Shown here: positions 44,837-54,678 of the stretch, one piece after another
Layout of the letters: every line of letters begins with the position of its first letter
Numbering within the stretch: the first letter of the stretch is position 1
NCBI GenBank assembly: GCA_002343985.1
Contig: DDTB01000010.1
Coordinates: 186,001-250,000, forward strand
Origin: Chitinophagaceae bacterium UBA2375
GTDB lineage: Bacteria; Bacteroidota; Bacteroidia; Chitinophagales; Chitinophagaceae
Direction: 5' to 3'
Length of the DNA stretch: 64,000 nt
Notes under the pieces: generated by a model
Databases searched by the model: none
The model's input: only the letters and a program-made list of their open reading frames with translations
Told to the model about the DNA's origin: nothing
Position numbers and translations under genes: made by a program

Positions 44837-45799
44837 ATGAAAAAAGCATTGATCCTTGCCGGCATTTGCCTGGCTTATTTGGGTGCTGAAGCCCAGTTAC
44901 AGAAAGAGAACCTTCAAAGCCCTTTCCAGGAACAAAGCGGCCGGACCAAGCCAGGTTTTGCTACGGAATATAAGCATATCAGGCTGTATTACATCAAGGC
45001 CAAGCCTACCCTGTATAAAGCATTTGAAGGTATGGGTAAATACACCAGCCTTGAACAAGCTATCTCACAATCAAAAATTGTTGTCACGGAAGTGTCGAAT
45101 GCAGGTACCGTGAATACCCTGCGTTTTACCAATCAGTCAAAAGACAGCATCATTGTGGGCATGGGTGATATTGTGAAAGGCGGTAAGCAGGACCGGGTGG
45201 TTGAGAAAGATACGCTTATCGCCCCAGGTAAAACCGTACAGATTCCCGTGTATTGTGTGGAACAGGGCCGGTGGTCTGCGCAAGGTGGCAGCACACAGTT
45301 TAGTGCATACCACAGCAAGGCAGATAACAGTTTGCGTAAAACCATTGTGAAAGAGAAAAACCAGCAAAGGGTTTGGTCGAAAGTGGCCGAAATCAACCAG
45401 GCATACGGTACAAGCTCTACAACAGGTACTTACACAGCCGTAAGCCAGTCAGACAAATACAAAACAGAACTGGCATCATACAAGCAAAGCTTGATGCAGG
45501 CCATGCAGAGGGAAAAGGATTTAGTGGGCATTGTAGCCGTTACCGGAGATAAAATTATTGGATGCGATATTTATGCTACGCCCGCTTTGTTCAGGGACCA
45601 TGCCGCCAACCTGGTACATTCATATGCATCTGAAGCTTTAAAAGATGGTAAGCCCGTCAGCATTTCTGATCAAAAAGTGCAGCAATACCTGAACCAACTG
45701 CTTGCCGGCGAGTTGGAACAGGACCAGCAGTTGCAACAAAATGGCCGAAGCCTGAAAGTGAATGGCAAAAAAGTGAAGATTACCGCATTTGCAGACTAA
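44837..45799 (+). CDS. Exported ARPP-1 (DUF6569)-like protein
   Basis: 320 residues with a signal peptide (MKKALILAGICLAYLGAEAQ). The mature sequence resembles the ARPP-1 family: a beta-rich segment with LRFTNQSKDSIIVGMGDIVKGGKQDRVVEKD, IPVYCVEQGRW with a conserved cysteine, and GDKIIGCDIYATPALFRD near the end. Biochemical function is not established for the family. It is probably periplasmic. It is divergent from the LytS-type kinase across 130 bp and converges on the T9SS gene, with the T9SS gene's terminator between them. Confidence 0.6.
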   Translation: MKKALILAGICLAYLGAEAQLQKENLQSPFQEQSGRTKPGFATEYKHIRLYYIKAKPTLYKAFEGMGKYTSLEQAISQSKIVVTEVSNAGTVNTLRFTNQSKDSIIVGMGDIVKGGKQDRVVEKDTLIAPGKTVQIPVYCVEQGRWSAQGGSTQFSAYHSKADNSLRKTIVKEKNQQRVWSKVAEINQAYGTSSTTGTYTAVSQSDKYKTELASYKQSLMQAMQREKDLVGIVAVTGDKIIGCDIYATPALFRDHAANLVHSYASEALKDGKPVSISDQKVQQYLNQLLAGELEQDQQLQQNGRSLKVNGKKVKITAFAD

Positions 45800-45816
45800 G
45801 CCCGTTTTTAATCCAG

Positions 45817-45853
45817 ATAAAAAAATGCCTGCACCATTTCTGATGCAGGCATT
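45817..45853 (-). terminator. Rho-independent terminator of the T9SS gene
   Basis: On the minus strand AATGCCTGCA pairs with TGCAGGCATT around a 10-nt loop and continues into TTTTTTTAT. It lies 14 nt after the T9SS gene stop at 45867. Confidence 0.85.
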
Positions 45854-45866
45854 ACCATACTCAAAC

Positions 45867-48461
45867 CTACTGATGCATGCGAACAAACTTTTCGCTTCCA
45901 ATCAGTCGCCCTTCCTTAGTCCGGTATTGAATAAAATACGTACCCGGACTAAATTGTTTGATGACAATATTTTTCTTTTGTGCATTTATCTCAACCGGTA
46001 TCCTGGCCATTTCAGCGCCCAGGCTGTTATACACTGTTAATACGGATTGTGCGGGAGATTCTGGGAGGATCACCGTTAACTGGTCATCCGCAGGATTAGG
46101 ATATACGCGCATTTCTTTCACCCTTTGAGGTTCAGCAACCGCAAATTTCCTTTGGTTCATTTCCATGCCCGCGTTTGATTTTTGCTTAACGGACGATTGT
46201 GCTTTTACCTGCCTGATGGCTGCTGCCATTTTATCGGCGCTGACCGGGTAATTTTCCTTTTTGATGATCAGCATGGGTTCCGTAATGGTTGCCCTTGGAT
46301 TTGGAATCAATTCATGGGCATATGAATTCCATCCGGTACACTCACACCAGCGACCATAAATAATGCGGTATGATTTGGTGATATCAAATACCCCTGGCAT
46401 ATTACCTACAAGTGTGCTGGTGCCATTATACCCATTAAAGGTATTTGGAAACTGGCCCCACCATTGTGAAGGATTTGTAACCGTTGTACCAGGAACATTA
46501 TTGCCGTTGGCATCAATTTCAGACACTTCCCAGAAATAGCCGCAACCTTCTCCAAGTGGCGCAAGTGGCTCACCAGATAAACCAAAACTTGTAGGGGTCA
46601 CATTAATGTATGGGATATTAAACAGCACTTCATTCAAAGGGGTTTGTGGAATTTCAACCAGTGTCAGGTTGTCGATGGCCAGGTCGTTGCCATCGCCAAT
46701 GCCTGTTTCGTCTAATAGTATACGGATGGTCATAGAGAATTGTCCTGTACCCGCAGGCATTGTTAACACCTGGTTTACCGATTGCCAGTTGCAATTACCT
46801 GCCGGGACATCAATCACCTGGTTGGTCATATCAAAACCGGCAACTGAAAACTGCACGGACACAATGGGTTTGATATCGAATCCGCATTGCGGGAGGTTCT
46901 TCATGTCTGCACAGAACTTATACATTTTACCCCTGCTTACAGTCACATTCTGATGCCATGCCACCCTGCTTCCGGTTAAACCTGTCGCGCCATTTACATA
47001 CAAGTGATTTCCATTGTTTGAGCAGTTTACGTCCCAGGTGGGCGACACCTGCAGGCCCTGTGCAGATGTCATTACAGAATATTTACCCGTGTTAACTGAA
47101 GATAATGAAATCGTGGGCTGGTAAGTATATCCCGAACTGAATGACTGGTTGCCCAATTCGAAGCCGGGGTTTTTAATCAGGTTTTTTCCGGGGCAACATT
47201 GTGTGATGCATGATATGCCCACATCGTTGTTTTGCCCGGTGGTTTGTCCATCTGGAGGGTTACCAATGGTGATGGGTGCCAACGAAATCCCATTGATGCC
47301 AAAATTTCCAACTATTGAGAAATCATAACCAGAAAGGTTTGTATTCATTCCCGGGATTTGAGCAGGGTCAACATAAAAGCAATAATTGCTGCCCGCAATA
47401 AATGAAGGGCTTTGCATTGTGTGAATAAGGCTTCCGTCCTGGTAAATTTGCAAATCAATTTGCGCTGTTCCGGTAATTCCATTCGCTTCTGGTAAGTTAA
47501 AGTCAACACAAATCCTACCTGGCCCGCAAGCAGGCACACCGCGCAACCTCACATCGCCGGTTTTGCAGTTGGTGGTTACACATACATTATCGAGGTATGT
47601 ATACCCAAAATGTTGCCCTTGGAGGCAATCCATATTGATGAATTGAATAGTTACTGTTTTCCCTACATGTTGTGAGAGGTTAATCTGCGCGCACATCCAA
47701 TCTGTATATTTCAATTCATTGCCATTATAAGTCATCGACATGAAGAAAGGGTTATCCTCATCCGCAATGACCATATTGGAATTATTGCCCAGGTTGCAGA
47801 CATCCCTTAATTCAGACCCATCCGCGCAATCAATAACCCTCACGAAAAATTTTGGCTGATTCCCATTGGGGTGGCCTGTTGGTTTTTGTAATACTACCGC
47901 GTATTGGAAACCAATAATTGTTTGCCCGGGCATAACCGTAAATCTTTTTGAGATAAGTTCGACGCCCCTTCCAACGGCTGTGTTCCCTAAACGAATAGCC
48001 TGTGTGGAACCACCCGGCGCTACCTGGCTGATGCCTGTTATTGGGTCATTACCAACTGCAACCAGTGTTTGCCGTGCATTGCTATTGCTTAAGGCTAAAT
48101 TAAGTGGGCTGAAACCATCGGTTAGTGCGTTAGGATAGTTTGCATAAACGCCATATGCGCCCGACCATTCATTGCTGTCCAGGCCTGTTTCAAAATCACC
48201 ATTGCCGCAGGGCGTGTGGTTGCCCTGGCAGGGCTCGTAAGCCGCGGCCAGCCTGTGTTCGATATTGTATTTATCGATGAACGCTGTTTTCCGGTAGGAG
48301 AAATAAGCATCAAATGTTTCTTCCGGATCTGATAATTGTTCGTAATCCCTGCGAACAGTTTGTTCAAAATCAGGAGGAAATACGACCTGTGCCTGTATGC
48401 CGGGCCCCAGGCACAGGAGAAATACCCAAATACTGAAAAATTGTATGAATTGTCTTTTCAT
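45867..48461 (-). CDS. Secreted protein with T9SS sorting domain
   Basis: 864 residues from the ATG at 48461 (MKRQFIQFFSIWVFLLC, ending QAQ); an ATG 9 nt earlier is also possible, and the longer frame to 48623 is not signal-like. Two or three carbohydrate-binding/jelly-roll-like beta segments are visible, one opening with CGNGDFETGLDSNEWSGAYG and another with NLIKNPGFELGN, rich in Asn, Gly and Cys. The C-terminus is a T9SS type A sorting domain (VYPNPADDQLTV near 785 to the end KFVRMHQ). The architecture suggests a surface or released sugar-binding protein. No catalytic domain is recognised. Confidence 0.85.
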   Translation of the reverse strand: MKRQFIQFFSIWVFLLCLGPGIQAQVVFPPDFEQTVRRDYEQLSDPEETFDAYFSYRKTAFIDKYNIEHRLAAAYEPCQGNHTPCGNGDFETGLDSNEWSGAYGVYANYPNALTDGFSPLNLALSNSNARQTLVAVGNDPITGISQVAPGGSTQAIRLGNTAVGRGVELISKRFTVMPGQTIIGFQYAVVLQKPTGHPNGNQPKFFVRVIDCADGSELRDVCNLGNNSNMVIADEDNPFFMSMTYNGNELKYTDWMCAQINLSQHVGKTVTIQFINMDCLQGQHFGYTYLDNVCVTTNCKTGDVRLRGVPACGPGRICVDFNLPEANGITGTAQIDLQIYQDGSLIHTMQSPSFIAGSNYCFYVDPAQIPGMNTNLSGYDFSIVGNFGINGISLAPITIGNPPDGQTTGQNNDVGISCITQCCPGKNLIKNPGFELGNQSFSSGYTYQPTISLSSVNTGKYSVMTSAQGLQVSPTWDVNCSNNGNHLYVNGATGLTGSRVAWHQNVTVSRGKMYKFCADMKNLPQCGFDIKPIVSVQFSVAGFDMTNQVIDVPAGNCNWQSVNQVLTMPAGTGQFSMTIRILLDETGIGDGNDLAIDNLTLVEIPQTPLNEVLFNIPYINVTPTSFGLSGEPLAPLGEGCGYFWEVSEIDANGNNVPGTTVTNPSQWWGQFPNTFNGYNGTSTLVGNMPGVFDITKSYRIIYGRWCECTGWNSYAHELIPNPRATITEPMLIIKKENYPVSADKMAAAIRQVKAQSSVKQKSNAGMEMNQRKFAVAEPQRVKEMRVYPNPADDQLTVILPESPAQSVLTVYNSLGAEMARIPVEINAQKKNIVIKQFSPGTYFIQYRTKEGRLIGSEKFVRMHQ

Positions 48462-48966
48462 AATTGACATGTTTTTTAACAGGCAACCCTGCCTGTTTTT
48501 GGTTTGAGCAAATTGTAATGTTGGGTTACGAATCAGGTTTTTCATTATAATGAATAATACCAGGCACAAGGTTTTATGAAGCTGGCAGGTACGTATCAAT
48601 TTCATTTTGTCATGACAAGCCAAAGGTCATTGTACTGAGTGATTGCCCATCGGGCTAATCAACGGTAAAAGGCCTATCAACCAACGGAAAATTTGGAAAG
48701 GATACAGGCAAATGTTAGTGAGTAAGTTTTCGGTTTGATTGACGTAATCACACATTTTATACAAAGCGGAATAGCGTGTATGCCGACCGTTAAAAAACGG
48801 TATTTCCGGATCAATAAACCTGAAATCAACCATTAATAAAGTATAACTTTCAGATAATCAAATGATTGGCATTTCAATCTGATGGTCGTGATTTTTCGGG
48901 CTGTGTTTGCCATGTAAATGCTGGGTAGTTTTAAACCACCATTACTCATCACCAAACTGATCAATT
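48462..48966. other. 505-bp non-coding divergent region
   Basis: The region between the T9SS gene and the 48967 lipoprotein. It is AT-rich and holds the leader hairpin and a small inverted repeat ACCGTT/AACGGT at 48786-48801. A 68-codon minus-strand frame at 48627-48833 has no convincing start or family and I do not count it as a gene. The promoters for both flanking genes should lie here. Confidence 0.5.
48479..48496. other. Stem-loop in the 5' leader of the T9SS gene
   Basis: ACAGGCA and TGCCTGT pair around a 4-nt loop, 18 nt before the ATG at 48461. On the plus strand the hairpin is followed by TTTTT, so it could also stop plus-strand transcription coming out of the T9SS gene. Which strand uses it is unclear. 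Confidence 0.5.
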
Positions 48967-49695
48967 ATGAAAAAGCTATTAATCTTCAGCAACATCCTGA
49001 CCTTGGCTGTTATGATGTTCATGTCTTGTCAAAAATCAAATGTTGGCGAATCCTATTCTCCCGGTAGCCAGTCGGCTAAAACGGGTGGTTCATATGCCAC
49101 AGTTAACAGGGATTGCCCTGATTGTTATGATCATACCAATACACCTTTCGAAGGTGTGAACGCCGGCACAGCCTGGCAGATATCCAATAACTACAAATTG
49201 TACAATTTGCCACAGTTGGAAATTGACGGTGTTGGACAGGATGCCAACAGCATCTGGTTTAGCCTGGAGAGTCTAAAGAATTTTATCTGGCAACTTGAAG
49301 AGGAAGTTTGTAAAAGAAGATGTGATAAAGGGATGTCTTTAGGTGTCCGGGTATATTATGCCCGTTATCCTGAGGTGTTGACAAACGACCTTGCTGACCT
49401 TGATCCTGCATTTGCGCAAAGGCATACCCTTTTTATGGTGCCAACATTCCAGGATGAGGCCAACAGCCAGGTGCATTGGGATTTTGATCCCTGGCATTGG
49501 GGCACTGATCCTTGTACGCCCAAGCCAATGTCTGAATGGTTCAGGTTAGGCAATAAACCTTTTGGAGATGAAAATTCACTGATATTTTCTATTGACGAAA
49601 GCCAGTACTTCATGACTGGAGGTGGCGTATTATCGGCTGCCATGAACCACGGGGACCTTGTACCTCCATACCCAAGCCAGGGCACCGGTTATTAA
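48967..49695 (+). CDS. Lipoprotein of unknown function
   Basis: 242 residues. MKKLLIFSNILTLAVMMFMSC ends in a lipobox cysteine (Cys21). The mature part has CPDCYDH and CKRRCDKG cysteine pairs and a WHWGTDPCTP segment. No family is recognised. It precedes, by 43 bp, the 7-TM/kinase/regulator genes on the same strand and might be their sensory partner or simply a neighbour. Confidence 0.65.
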   Translation: MKKLLIFSNILTLAVMMFMSCQKSNVGESYSPGSQSAKTGGSYATVNRDCPDCYDHTNTPFEGVNAGTAWQISNNYKLYNLPQLEIDGVGQDANSIWFSLESLKNFIWQLEEEVCKRRCDKGMSLGVRVYYARYPEVLTNDLADLDPAFAQRHTLFMVPTFQDEANSQVHWDFDPWHWGTDPCTPKPMSEWFRLGNKPFGDENSLIFSIDESQYFMTGGGVLSAAMNHGDLVPPYPSQGTGY

Positions 49696-49738
49696 TTTTT
49701 TGTACATTGGATTACGTACAATTTAAATATACTGCGGA

Positions 49739-50425
49739 TTGGAAACGATTGACCTGTTGAAATGGACGCTGAATGCTTTTGAACTGGCGGCCTGCATTGC
49801 CGGCTTTCTGAACTGGCAAAAGCTGAAAAACACTTACTGGAAATATTTTCCTGTTTATCTCGGAATTATTTTCCTTGCTGAAATGACAGGAAAGTACTTA
49901 AACGTCCATGAAATGTTTGCATGGAAAGTGGGCCTGTACAACTATTTCGTAATACCACTGGAAATTTTATTTTTCATCTGGCTTTTTTACAAGGAATTAT
50001 CAAACACCATTTACCGGTGGCTGCCTTTGGTAGCTGCCGGTATTTATGTTAGCTGCTGGGCGATAGATATGTTTTTCATCAGCAAGCAACCTTTATGGTG
50101 GGTACAGTCATTTTCGTACGCTGTAGGCATTGTATGCCTGTTATCATTGATACTGAGTTACCTGGTACACCTGACAAATTCAGAAGATATCCTTTTAATC
50201 AGGCAAAAGCCGATGTTTTGGGTATGCCTGGGTTTGTTTGTGTTTTATTTCTGTACGCTGCCTTTTTATGGGATGGGGAATTACCTGTTTCATAAGCATC
50301 CTTCCATCTATATCGGTTACGCGTATGCGACATATTTCCTTAATTTCATCATGTATTCATTTTTTATCCTGTCCACAATATGGGGGATTCCGAAATTATC
50401 ATATTCATTACGTTCATCACACTGA
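49739..50425 (+). CDS. Seven-TM membrane protein, possible sensor partner
   Basis: 228 residues with seven hydrophobic helices and short loops, including PVYLGIIFLAEM, YNYFVIPLEILFFIWLF and YFLNFIMYSFFILSTIWG. Translation appears to begin at a TTG codon (TTGGAAACG), since no ATG lies at the start of the hydrophobic region. The 3' end overlaps the kinase gene by 46 nt, which is strong coupling. I infer that it may serve as the sensing partner of the single-TM kinase, because that kinase has almost no periplasmic part. No family is recognised. Confidence 0.7.
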   Translation: METIDLLKWTLNAFELAACIAGFLNWQKLKNTYWKYFPVYLGIIFLAEMTGKYLNVHEMFAWKVGLYNYFVIPLEILFFIWLFYKELSNTIYRWLPLVAAGIYVSCWAIDMFFISKQPLWWVQSFSYAVGIVCLLSLILSYLVHLTNSEDILLIRQKPMFWVCLGLFVFYFCTLPFYGMGNYLFHKHPSIYIGYAYATYFLNFIMYSFFILSTIWGIPKLSYSLRSSH

Positions 50426-51159
50426 TCAGCCTGGCGTTCATCATTGTGATTGTTATGCTGGTGTTGCGTTACCGGAAACGTAAGCTGCTGTATGAGCATG
50501 AGCAGCAACTGGCTAAGGAAACGCACCGCATGGAATTGCTCAATGTAAAGACGGAAGTGCAGTCTGAAACCATGCACCAGATTGGCATTGAAATACACGA
50601 TTCCATCGCGCAGAAGCTAACCTTGGCTTCATTGCATATCCTGCGTACGGAACACGAATACAACCATTTACCCATCCGGGAAGCGCTTTTACAAAGCAGT
50701 GAATTGATCAATGAATCGCTGGATGATTTAAGGTTGTTATCAAGAAGGCTGCAAATGCAAATCGGCGCACAAACAGACCTTGTTGAAAACCTGAGGGCAG
50801 AAGCCAATAAAGTCAGGCAGTTGAAGATTTGTGATGTTCTGTTTGATACAGACAGGTCCAGTATTATGGTGGATAACCAGATTGGGTTAACCATACAGCG
50901 ACTGGTGCAGGAACTGATTCAAAACAGCCTGAAGCATGCAGGTTGTTCCTGCATCCACATCAGGCTTGAAGCCGGCGACCATGAATTGAAAATGATGGTG
51001 CAGGATGATGGCAAAGGTTTTCAGTATCATGAAAAAATAGATTCCCCGGGCATGGGTTTGAAAAATATTGAAAAACGGGCGGCATTAATTGGGGCGATAA
51101 CCCGGTTTGACAGTAAACCCAATGAGGGGACAAGGTTTACATTAACCCTTGCACAATAA
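50380..51159 (+). CDS. NarL-group sensor histidine kinase
   Basis: 259 residues. One N-terminal transmembrane helix (~6-28), a basic helical linker, a HisKA_3-type segment with phospho-acceptor His in GIEIHDSIAQKL, then a HATPase with QNSLKHAG, DDGKGF and GMGLKNIEKRA. It lacks a periplasmic domain, so signal input must be membrane-based or come through the 7-TM protein that overlaps its start by 46 nt. The regulator gene follows after 9 nt. Confidence 0.9.
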   Translation: MGDSEIIIFITFITLISLAFIIVIVMLVLRYRKRKLLYEHEQQLAKETHRMELLNVKTEVQSETMHQIGIEIHDSIAQKLTLASLHILRTEHEYNHLPIREALLQSSELINESLDDLRLLSRRLQMQIGAQTDLVENLRAEANKVRQLKICDVLFDTDRSSIMVDNQIGLTIQRLVQELIQNSLKHAGCSCIHIRLEAGDHELKMMVQDDGKGFQYHEKIDSPGMGLKNIEKRAALIGAITRFDSKPNEGTRFTLTLAQ

Positions 51160-51168
51160 ATAACAAAT

Positions 51169-51816
51169 ATGTCAACTTCAATAGTCATTGCAGACGACCA
51201 CTTGCTGATAGCCAAAGCGATTTCAGGGATAATTGAACAGTTCCGCCATTTTACAGTATTATATGAAGTGGAAAACGGCCTTGCCTTACAGGAAAAATTC
51301 AAGAACCCAAAGAACATACCGGATATTTTATTGCTGGACATCTCCATGCCCCTGATGGATGGTTTCGAAACAGCCCGCTGGATCAGCCAGGAGTATCCGC
51401 ATGTTCAGGTTATGGCATTAACCATGCAGAACGAAGATGAAGCCTTGATTAAAATGATCAAATCCGGGGCAAAAGGGTTCCTGCATAAAAATATCCATCC
51501 CACCGAACTTGAAGCGGCATTGGATTCGTTGGTGCAAAAGGGATATTATTTCCCGGATTGGGCGACGGGGAAATTATTACATACTATCGCCAGCCCGGAA
51601 AAAGCGGAACAGTCCCAAATTGTATTAAACCAAAGGGAGATAGAATTCCTGAAACTGGCGGCCACCGAACTTACATATAAGGAAATCGGTGAAAAATTAT
51701 ATTGCAGTCCGCGAACGGTAGAAGGCTACCGTGATGCGCTGTTCGAGAAATTAAACCTCAAAACCCGGATTGGCCTGGTGGTTTATGGCATCAGGAACAA
51801 GATTATCGATATTTAG
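51169..51816 (+). CDS. NarL/FixJ-type response regulator
   Basis: 215 residues. Receiver with DD at 9-10, phospho-acceptor D57 (LLLDISMPLMDG) and Lys in GFLHKNI, then a LuxR-type HTH (VLNQREIEFLKLAATELTYKEIGEKL and SPRTVEGYRDALFEKLNL). It follows the kinase after 9 nt and is the probable partner. The gene ends 2 bp from the convergent hutU gene, so there is almost no room for separate terminators. Confidence 0.93.
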   Translation: MSTSIVIADDHLLIAKAISGIIEQFRHFTVLYEVENGLALQEKFKNPKNIPDILLLDISMPLMDGFETARWISQEYPHVQVMALTMQNEDEALIKMIKSGAKGFLHKNIHPTELEAALDSLVQKGYYFPDWATGKLLHTIASPEKAEQSQIVLNQREIEFLKLAATELTYKEIGEKLYCSPRTVEGYRDALFEKLNLKTRIGLVVYGIRNKIIDI

Positions 51817-51818
51817 AC

Positions 51819-53531
51819 TTAACCTAATTTTTCGTGGATGTCGAGATGGTGTTCTAGCGCTGTTTTCGCAGCGATATCATAACCGGCGTCCATGTGGCGG
51901 ATAACACCCATACCAGGGTCGTTGCGCAATACTCGGCTCAGCCTGGCAGCGGCGGCATCAGTACCATCGGCAACAATCACCATTCCGGAATGAATCGAAT
52001 AACCCATGCCAACCCCTCCGCCATGGTGCAGGGAAACCCAACTGGCGCCACCCGCGATGTTTACGAATGCATTTAATATCGGCCAGTCTGCCACAGCGTC
52101 GCTGCCATCGAGCATAGCTTCCGTTTCACGGTTGGGGGATGCTACGGAGCCTGTATCCAGGTGATCCCTGCCTATAACAATAGGTGCTTGAACTTTCCCG
52201 GTACGCACCAATTCATTAAACGCCAAACCCGCTTTTTCCCGCTCGCCCTGGCCAAGCCAGCAGATCCTTGCTGGCAATCCCTGGAAAGCGATTTTTTCCT
52301 TTGCCATTTTCATCCAGCGGATCATGCCTTTATTTTCGGGGAAGAGATTCATGATAACTTCATCGGTTACGGCGATATCGTTTGGGTCTCCGCTGAGCGC
52401 CGCCCACCTGAACGGGCCTTTACCCTCACAGAATAAAGGGCGTATATAAGCGGGTACGAACCCGGGGAAATCAAAGCAACGGCCGGGTTTAACGCCGGCG
52501 CCCAAACTGCCTGCATGTTTCTCTTCAAACTCACGGGCCCGTCCCCTGATATTGTTGCCATAATCAAATGTGATGGCACCTTTATCCATTAAGGCAAGCA
52601 TCAATTGCACATGCTTATGCATGCTTTCGTAACTCAACCTTAGATATTCATCGGGATTTTGTTCCCTCAGTACATTGGCTTCTTCATTGCTGAGTGTGTG
52701 AGGGATATAACCCACTAAAGGATCATGCGCGGATGTTTGGTCAGTAAGCGTATCAGGAATGATGCCCCTTTCAATCAACCGTTCAAGGAGATGTATGGCA
52801 TTGCATAATACACCGATGCTGCGGGCTTTTCTTTCCTGTTTATATCTTAACGCGGCATCAATAGCTTCATCAATATCAGTAAATTTTTCATCCAGGTACC
52901 TGGTTTCAATTCTTTTGTCGATGCGCCATTCTTCCACTTCCGCAACCAGCGCTACACCCTCATTCATGGTGATGGCCAATGGCTGGGCGCCACCCATGCC
53001 ACCCAGACCGGCAGTTACATTCAGTGTGCCTTCTAATGTTCCGCCAAAATGTTTGTCGGAAGCGGCTGCATATGTTTCATAAGTGCCCTGCACGATGCCC
53101 TGTGAACCGATATAAATCCATGAACCCGCGGTCATTTGCCCGTACATCATCAATCCCTTTTGTTCAAGCTCGTCGAAATGCTTCCAGTTGGCCCAATTAG
53201 GCACCAGTTGTGAGTTGCTGATCAGAACCCTCGGGCAATCCGGATTTGTTTTCAGGATGGCTACGGGCTTACCGCTTTGGATCAACAATGACTCATCGTT
53301 CTCCAGCACTTTCAATGCCTGGATGATTTTATCGAGCGATGCAATGTCGCGCGCAGCCTTGCCCCTGCCCCCATACACAATCAGGTCTTCGGGCCTTTCG
53401 GCTACCGCCGGATCCAGGTTGTTGAGGAGCATGCGAAGGGCCGCTTCCTGCACCCATCCTTTACATTGCAATGTATTGCCAGTGGGTGTGGCATATTTCG
53501 TGTATTCGTAACGGGTAGTTGTTGATGACAT
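51819..53531 (-). CDS. hutU: Urocanate hydratase
   Basis: 570 residues, the usual family length. Urocanase converts urocanate to imidazolonepropionate in histidine degradation, using NAD+ as a prosthetic cofactor. Recognisable segments are [12 protein letters not shown] near 48-59, [26 protein letters not shown] and the catalytic-loop cysteine in [11 protein letters not shown] (Cys ~424). A conserved [17 protein letters not shown] segment lies near the C-terminus. It lies 1.1 kb from hutH on the same strand; deoD and a small ORF are inserted between them. The rest of the hut pathway is not in the window. Confidence 0.97.
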   Translation of the reverse strand: MSSTTTRYEYTKYATPTGNTLQCKGWVQEAALRMLLNNLDPAVAERPEDLIVYGGRGKAARDIASLDKIIQALKVLENDESLLIQSGKPVAILKTNPDCPRVLISNSQLVPNWANWKHFDELEQKGLMMYGQMTAGSWIYIGSQGIVQGTYETYAAASDKHFGGTLEGTLNVTAGLGGMGGAQPLAITMNEGVALVAEVEEWRIDKRIETRYLDEKFTDIDEAIDAALRYKQERKARSIGVLCNAIHLLERLIERGIIPDTLTDQTSAHDPLVGYIPHTLSNEEANVLREQNPDEYLRLSYESMHKHVQLMLALMDKGAITFDYGNNIRGRAREFEEKHAGSLGAGVKPGRCFDFPGFVPAYIRPLFCEGKGPFRWAALSGDPNDIAVTDEVIMNLFPENKGMIRWMKMAKEKIAFQGLPARICWLGQGEREKAGLAFNELVRTGKVQAPIVIGRDHLDTGSVASPNRETEAMLDGSDAVADWPILNAFVNIAGGASWVSLHHGGGVGMGYSIHSGMVIVADGTDAAAARLSRVLRNDPGMGVIRHMDAGYDIAAKTALEHHLDIHEKLG

Positions 53532-53573
53532 GAGATTTTGTATAAATATGCTGATTGAAATATTTTTAGGTCA

Positions 53574-53807
53574 CTAGTTTTTTGTACCGGGGTCTTCAGG
53601 ATCAATTTTATAGGCGTCCCAATCTATGTTACCGGTATCCACATCATTTGGCTTTTGCGATTCATCGCCTGGATCAACCGGGTGCCTGCGCCGGTTTTCA
53701 ATGACATAAGGAACAACATCTCCCATCAGTTGGTTCAGTAATTCCTCATCTTCAATGGAATCGATCAACTGGTGAATGGCTTTCCGTAATTCGTCTTTTG
53801 ATTGCAT
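53574..53807 (-). CDS. Small acidic hypothetical protein
   Basis: 77 residues from the ATG at 53807 (MQSKDELRKAIHQL); a start 24 nt earlier (53831) is possible. A helical N-half (RKAIHQLIDSIEDEELLNQL) is followed by an acidic tail (DPGDESQKPNDVDTGNIDW). The helix is reminiscent of small addiction-module-like proteins in Bacteroidota, but I cannot assign a family and no toxin lies beside it. It lies 42 bp upstream of hutU and is divergent from deoD. Confidence 0.5.
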   Translation of the reverse strand: MQSKDELRKAIHQLIDSIEDEELLNQLMGDVVPYVIENRRRHPVDPGDESQKPNDVDTGNIDWDAYKIDPEDPGTKN

Positions 53808-53952
53808 ACCTTCTTTTAACAAAAATACCAAAAATTACAGCCTGATCATGCCTGGATCTGCCCCGGTAACCGAATTTTCAGAATACCATATATTTGCCGT
53901 TTCCCTGAACCCTTCACGGGGATCCAGATGCATTAAACAGAAACCAAAGATC

Positions 53953-54678
53953 ATGAGTGTACATATTAACGCGAAAAAAGAAGAAATAGCTCCCATAGTG
54001 TTGTTGGCAGGCGACCCGTTAAGGGCCAAATATATCGCTGAGCAGTTTTTGCCCGACCATCAATTGGTAAGCACTACCAGAAATGCATTTTACTATACCG
54101 GAACTTACCAGGGTACCCGTGTAACCGTTGGCGCCAGTGGTATGGGCTGCCCTTCCATCGGTATTTATTCTTATGAACTCTATAATGAGTATGATGTGCA
54201 ATGCATCATTCGCATCGGAACGGCAGGTGCTTATACCAATGAGATCAAATTATATGATGTCATTAATGTTGATGTAGCATATAGCGAATCTACTTATGCA
54301 AGGGAAGCATTTGGCTATGCTGAAGACCATATCGCGCACCAGGGGAACGCGTACCAACTGATTAATGAAACGGCGGCCCGACTTGATTTCCCTTTGATCC
54401 GGGCCAATATCCACAGCAGTGATGTTTTTTACAGGAGCAAGCCCGGCACCCCGCCAATGGCCGCGCAAAACCAGTGCCCTGCCGTGGAAATGGAAGCATT
54501 CTCTTTATTTGCGAATGCAAAATACCTGGGTAAAATGGCCGCAACCATACTGACCATTTCAGACATCATACCCACACACGAAGCCATCACACCGGAGCAA
54601 AGGCAATCAACATTGGATAAAATGGCCCGCCTCGCATTGGAATCCGTAGTGACCATTTCAAATTCCTGGAAAGCTTAA
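53953..54678 (+). CDS. deoD: Purine nucleoside phosphorylase (DeoD type)
   Basis: 241 residues from the ATG at 53953; the longer frame from 53776 is an unlikely extension. PNP splits purine ribo- and deoxyribonucleosides with phosphate. Key residues of the hexameric family are present: His4 (MSVHIN), GDP/R segment LLAGDPLRAKYI, RIGTAGAY (87-94), VEMEA (178-182) with the base-binding glutamate, and the catalytic Asp204 in TISDIIP. It is transcribed against hutU and hutH, between them, and its stop overlaps that of hutH by 3 bp (palindrome TTAA). Confidence 0.95.
   Translation: MSVHINAKKEEIAPIVLLAGDPLRAKYIAEQFLPDHQLVSTTRNAFYYTGTYQGTRVTVGASGMGCPSIGIYSYELYNEYDVQCIIRIGTAGAYTNEIKLYDVINVDVAYSESTYAREAFGYAEDHIAHQGNAYQLINETAARLDFPLIRANIHSSDVFYRSKPGTPPMAAQNQCPAVEMEAFSLFANAKYLGKMAATILTISDIIPTHEAITPEQRQSTLDKMARLALESVVTISNSWKA

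Noticed and set aside
48627..48833. 68-codon minus-strand frame in the 48.5-48.97 kb intergenic region
   Set aside because: No recognisable domain, no convincing start signal, and AT-rich composition; treated as chance.
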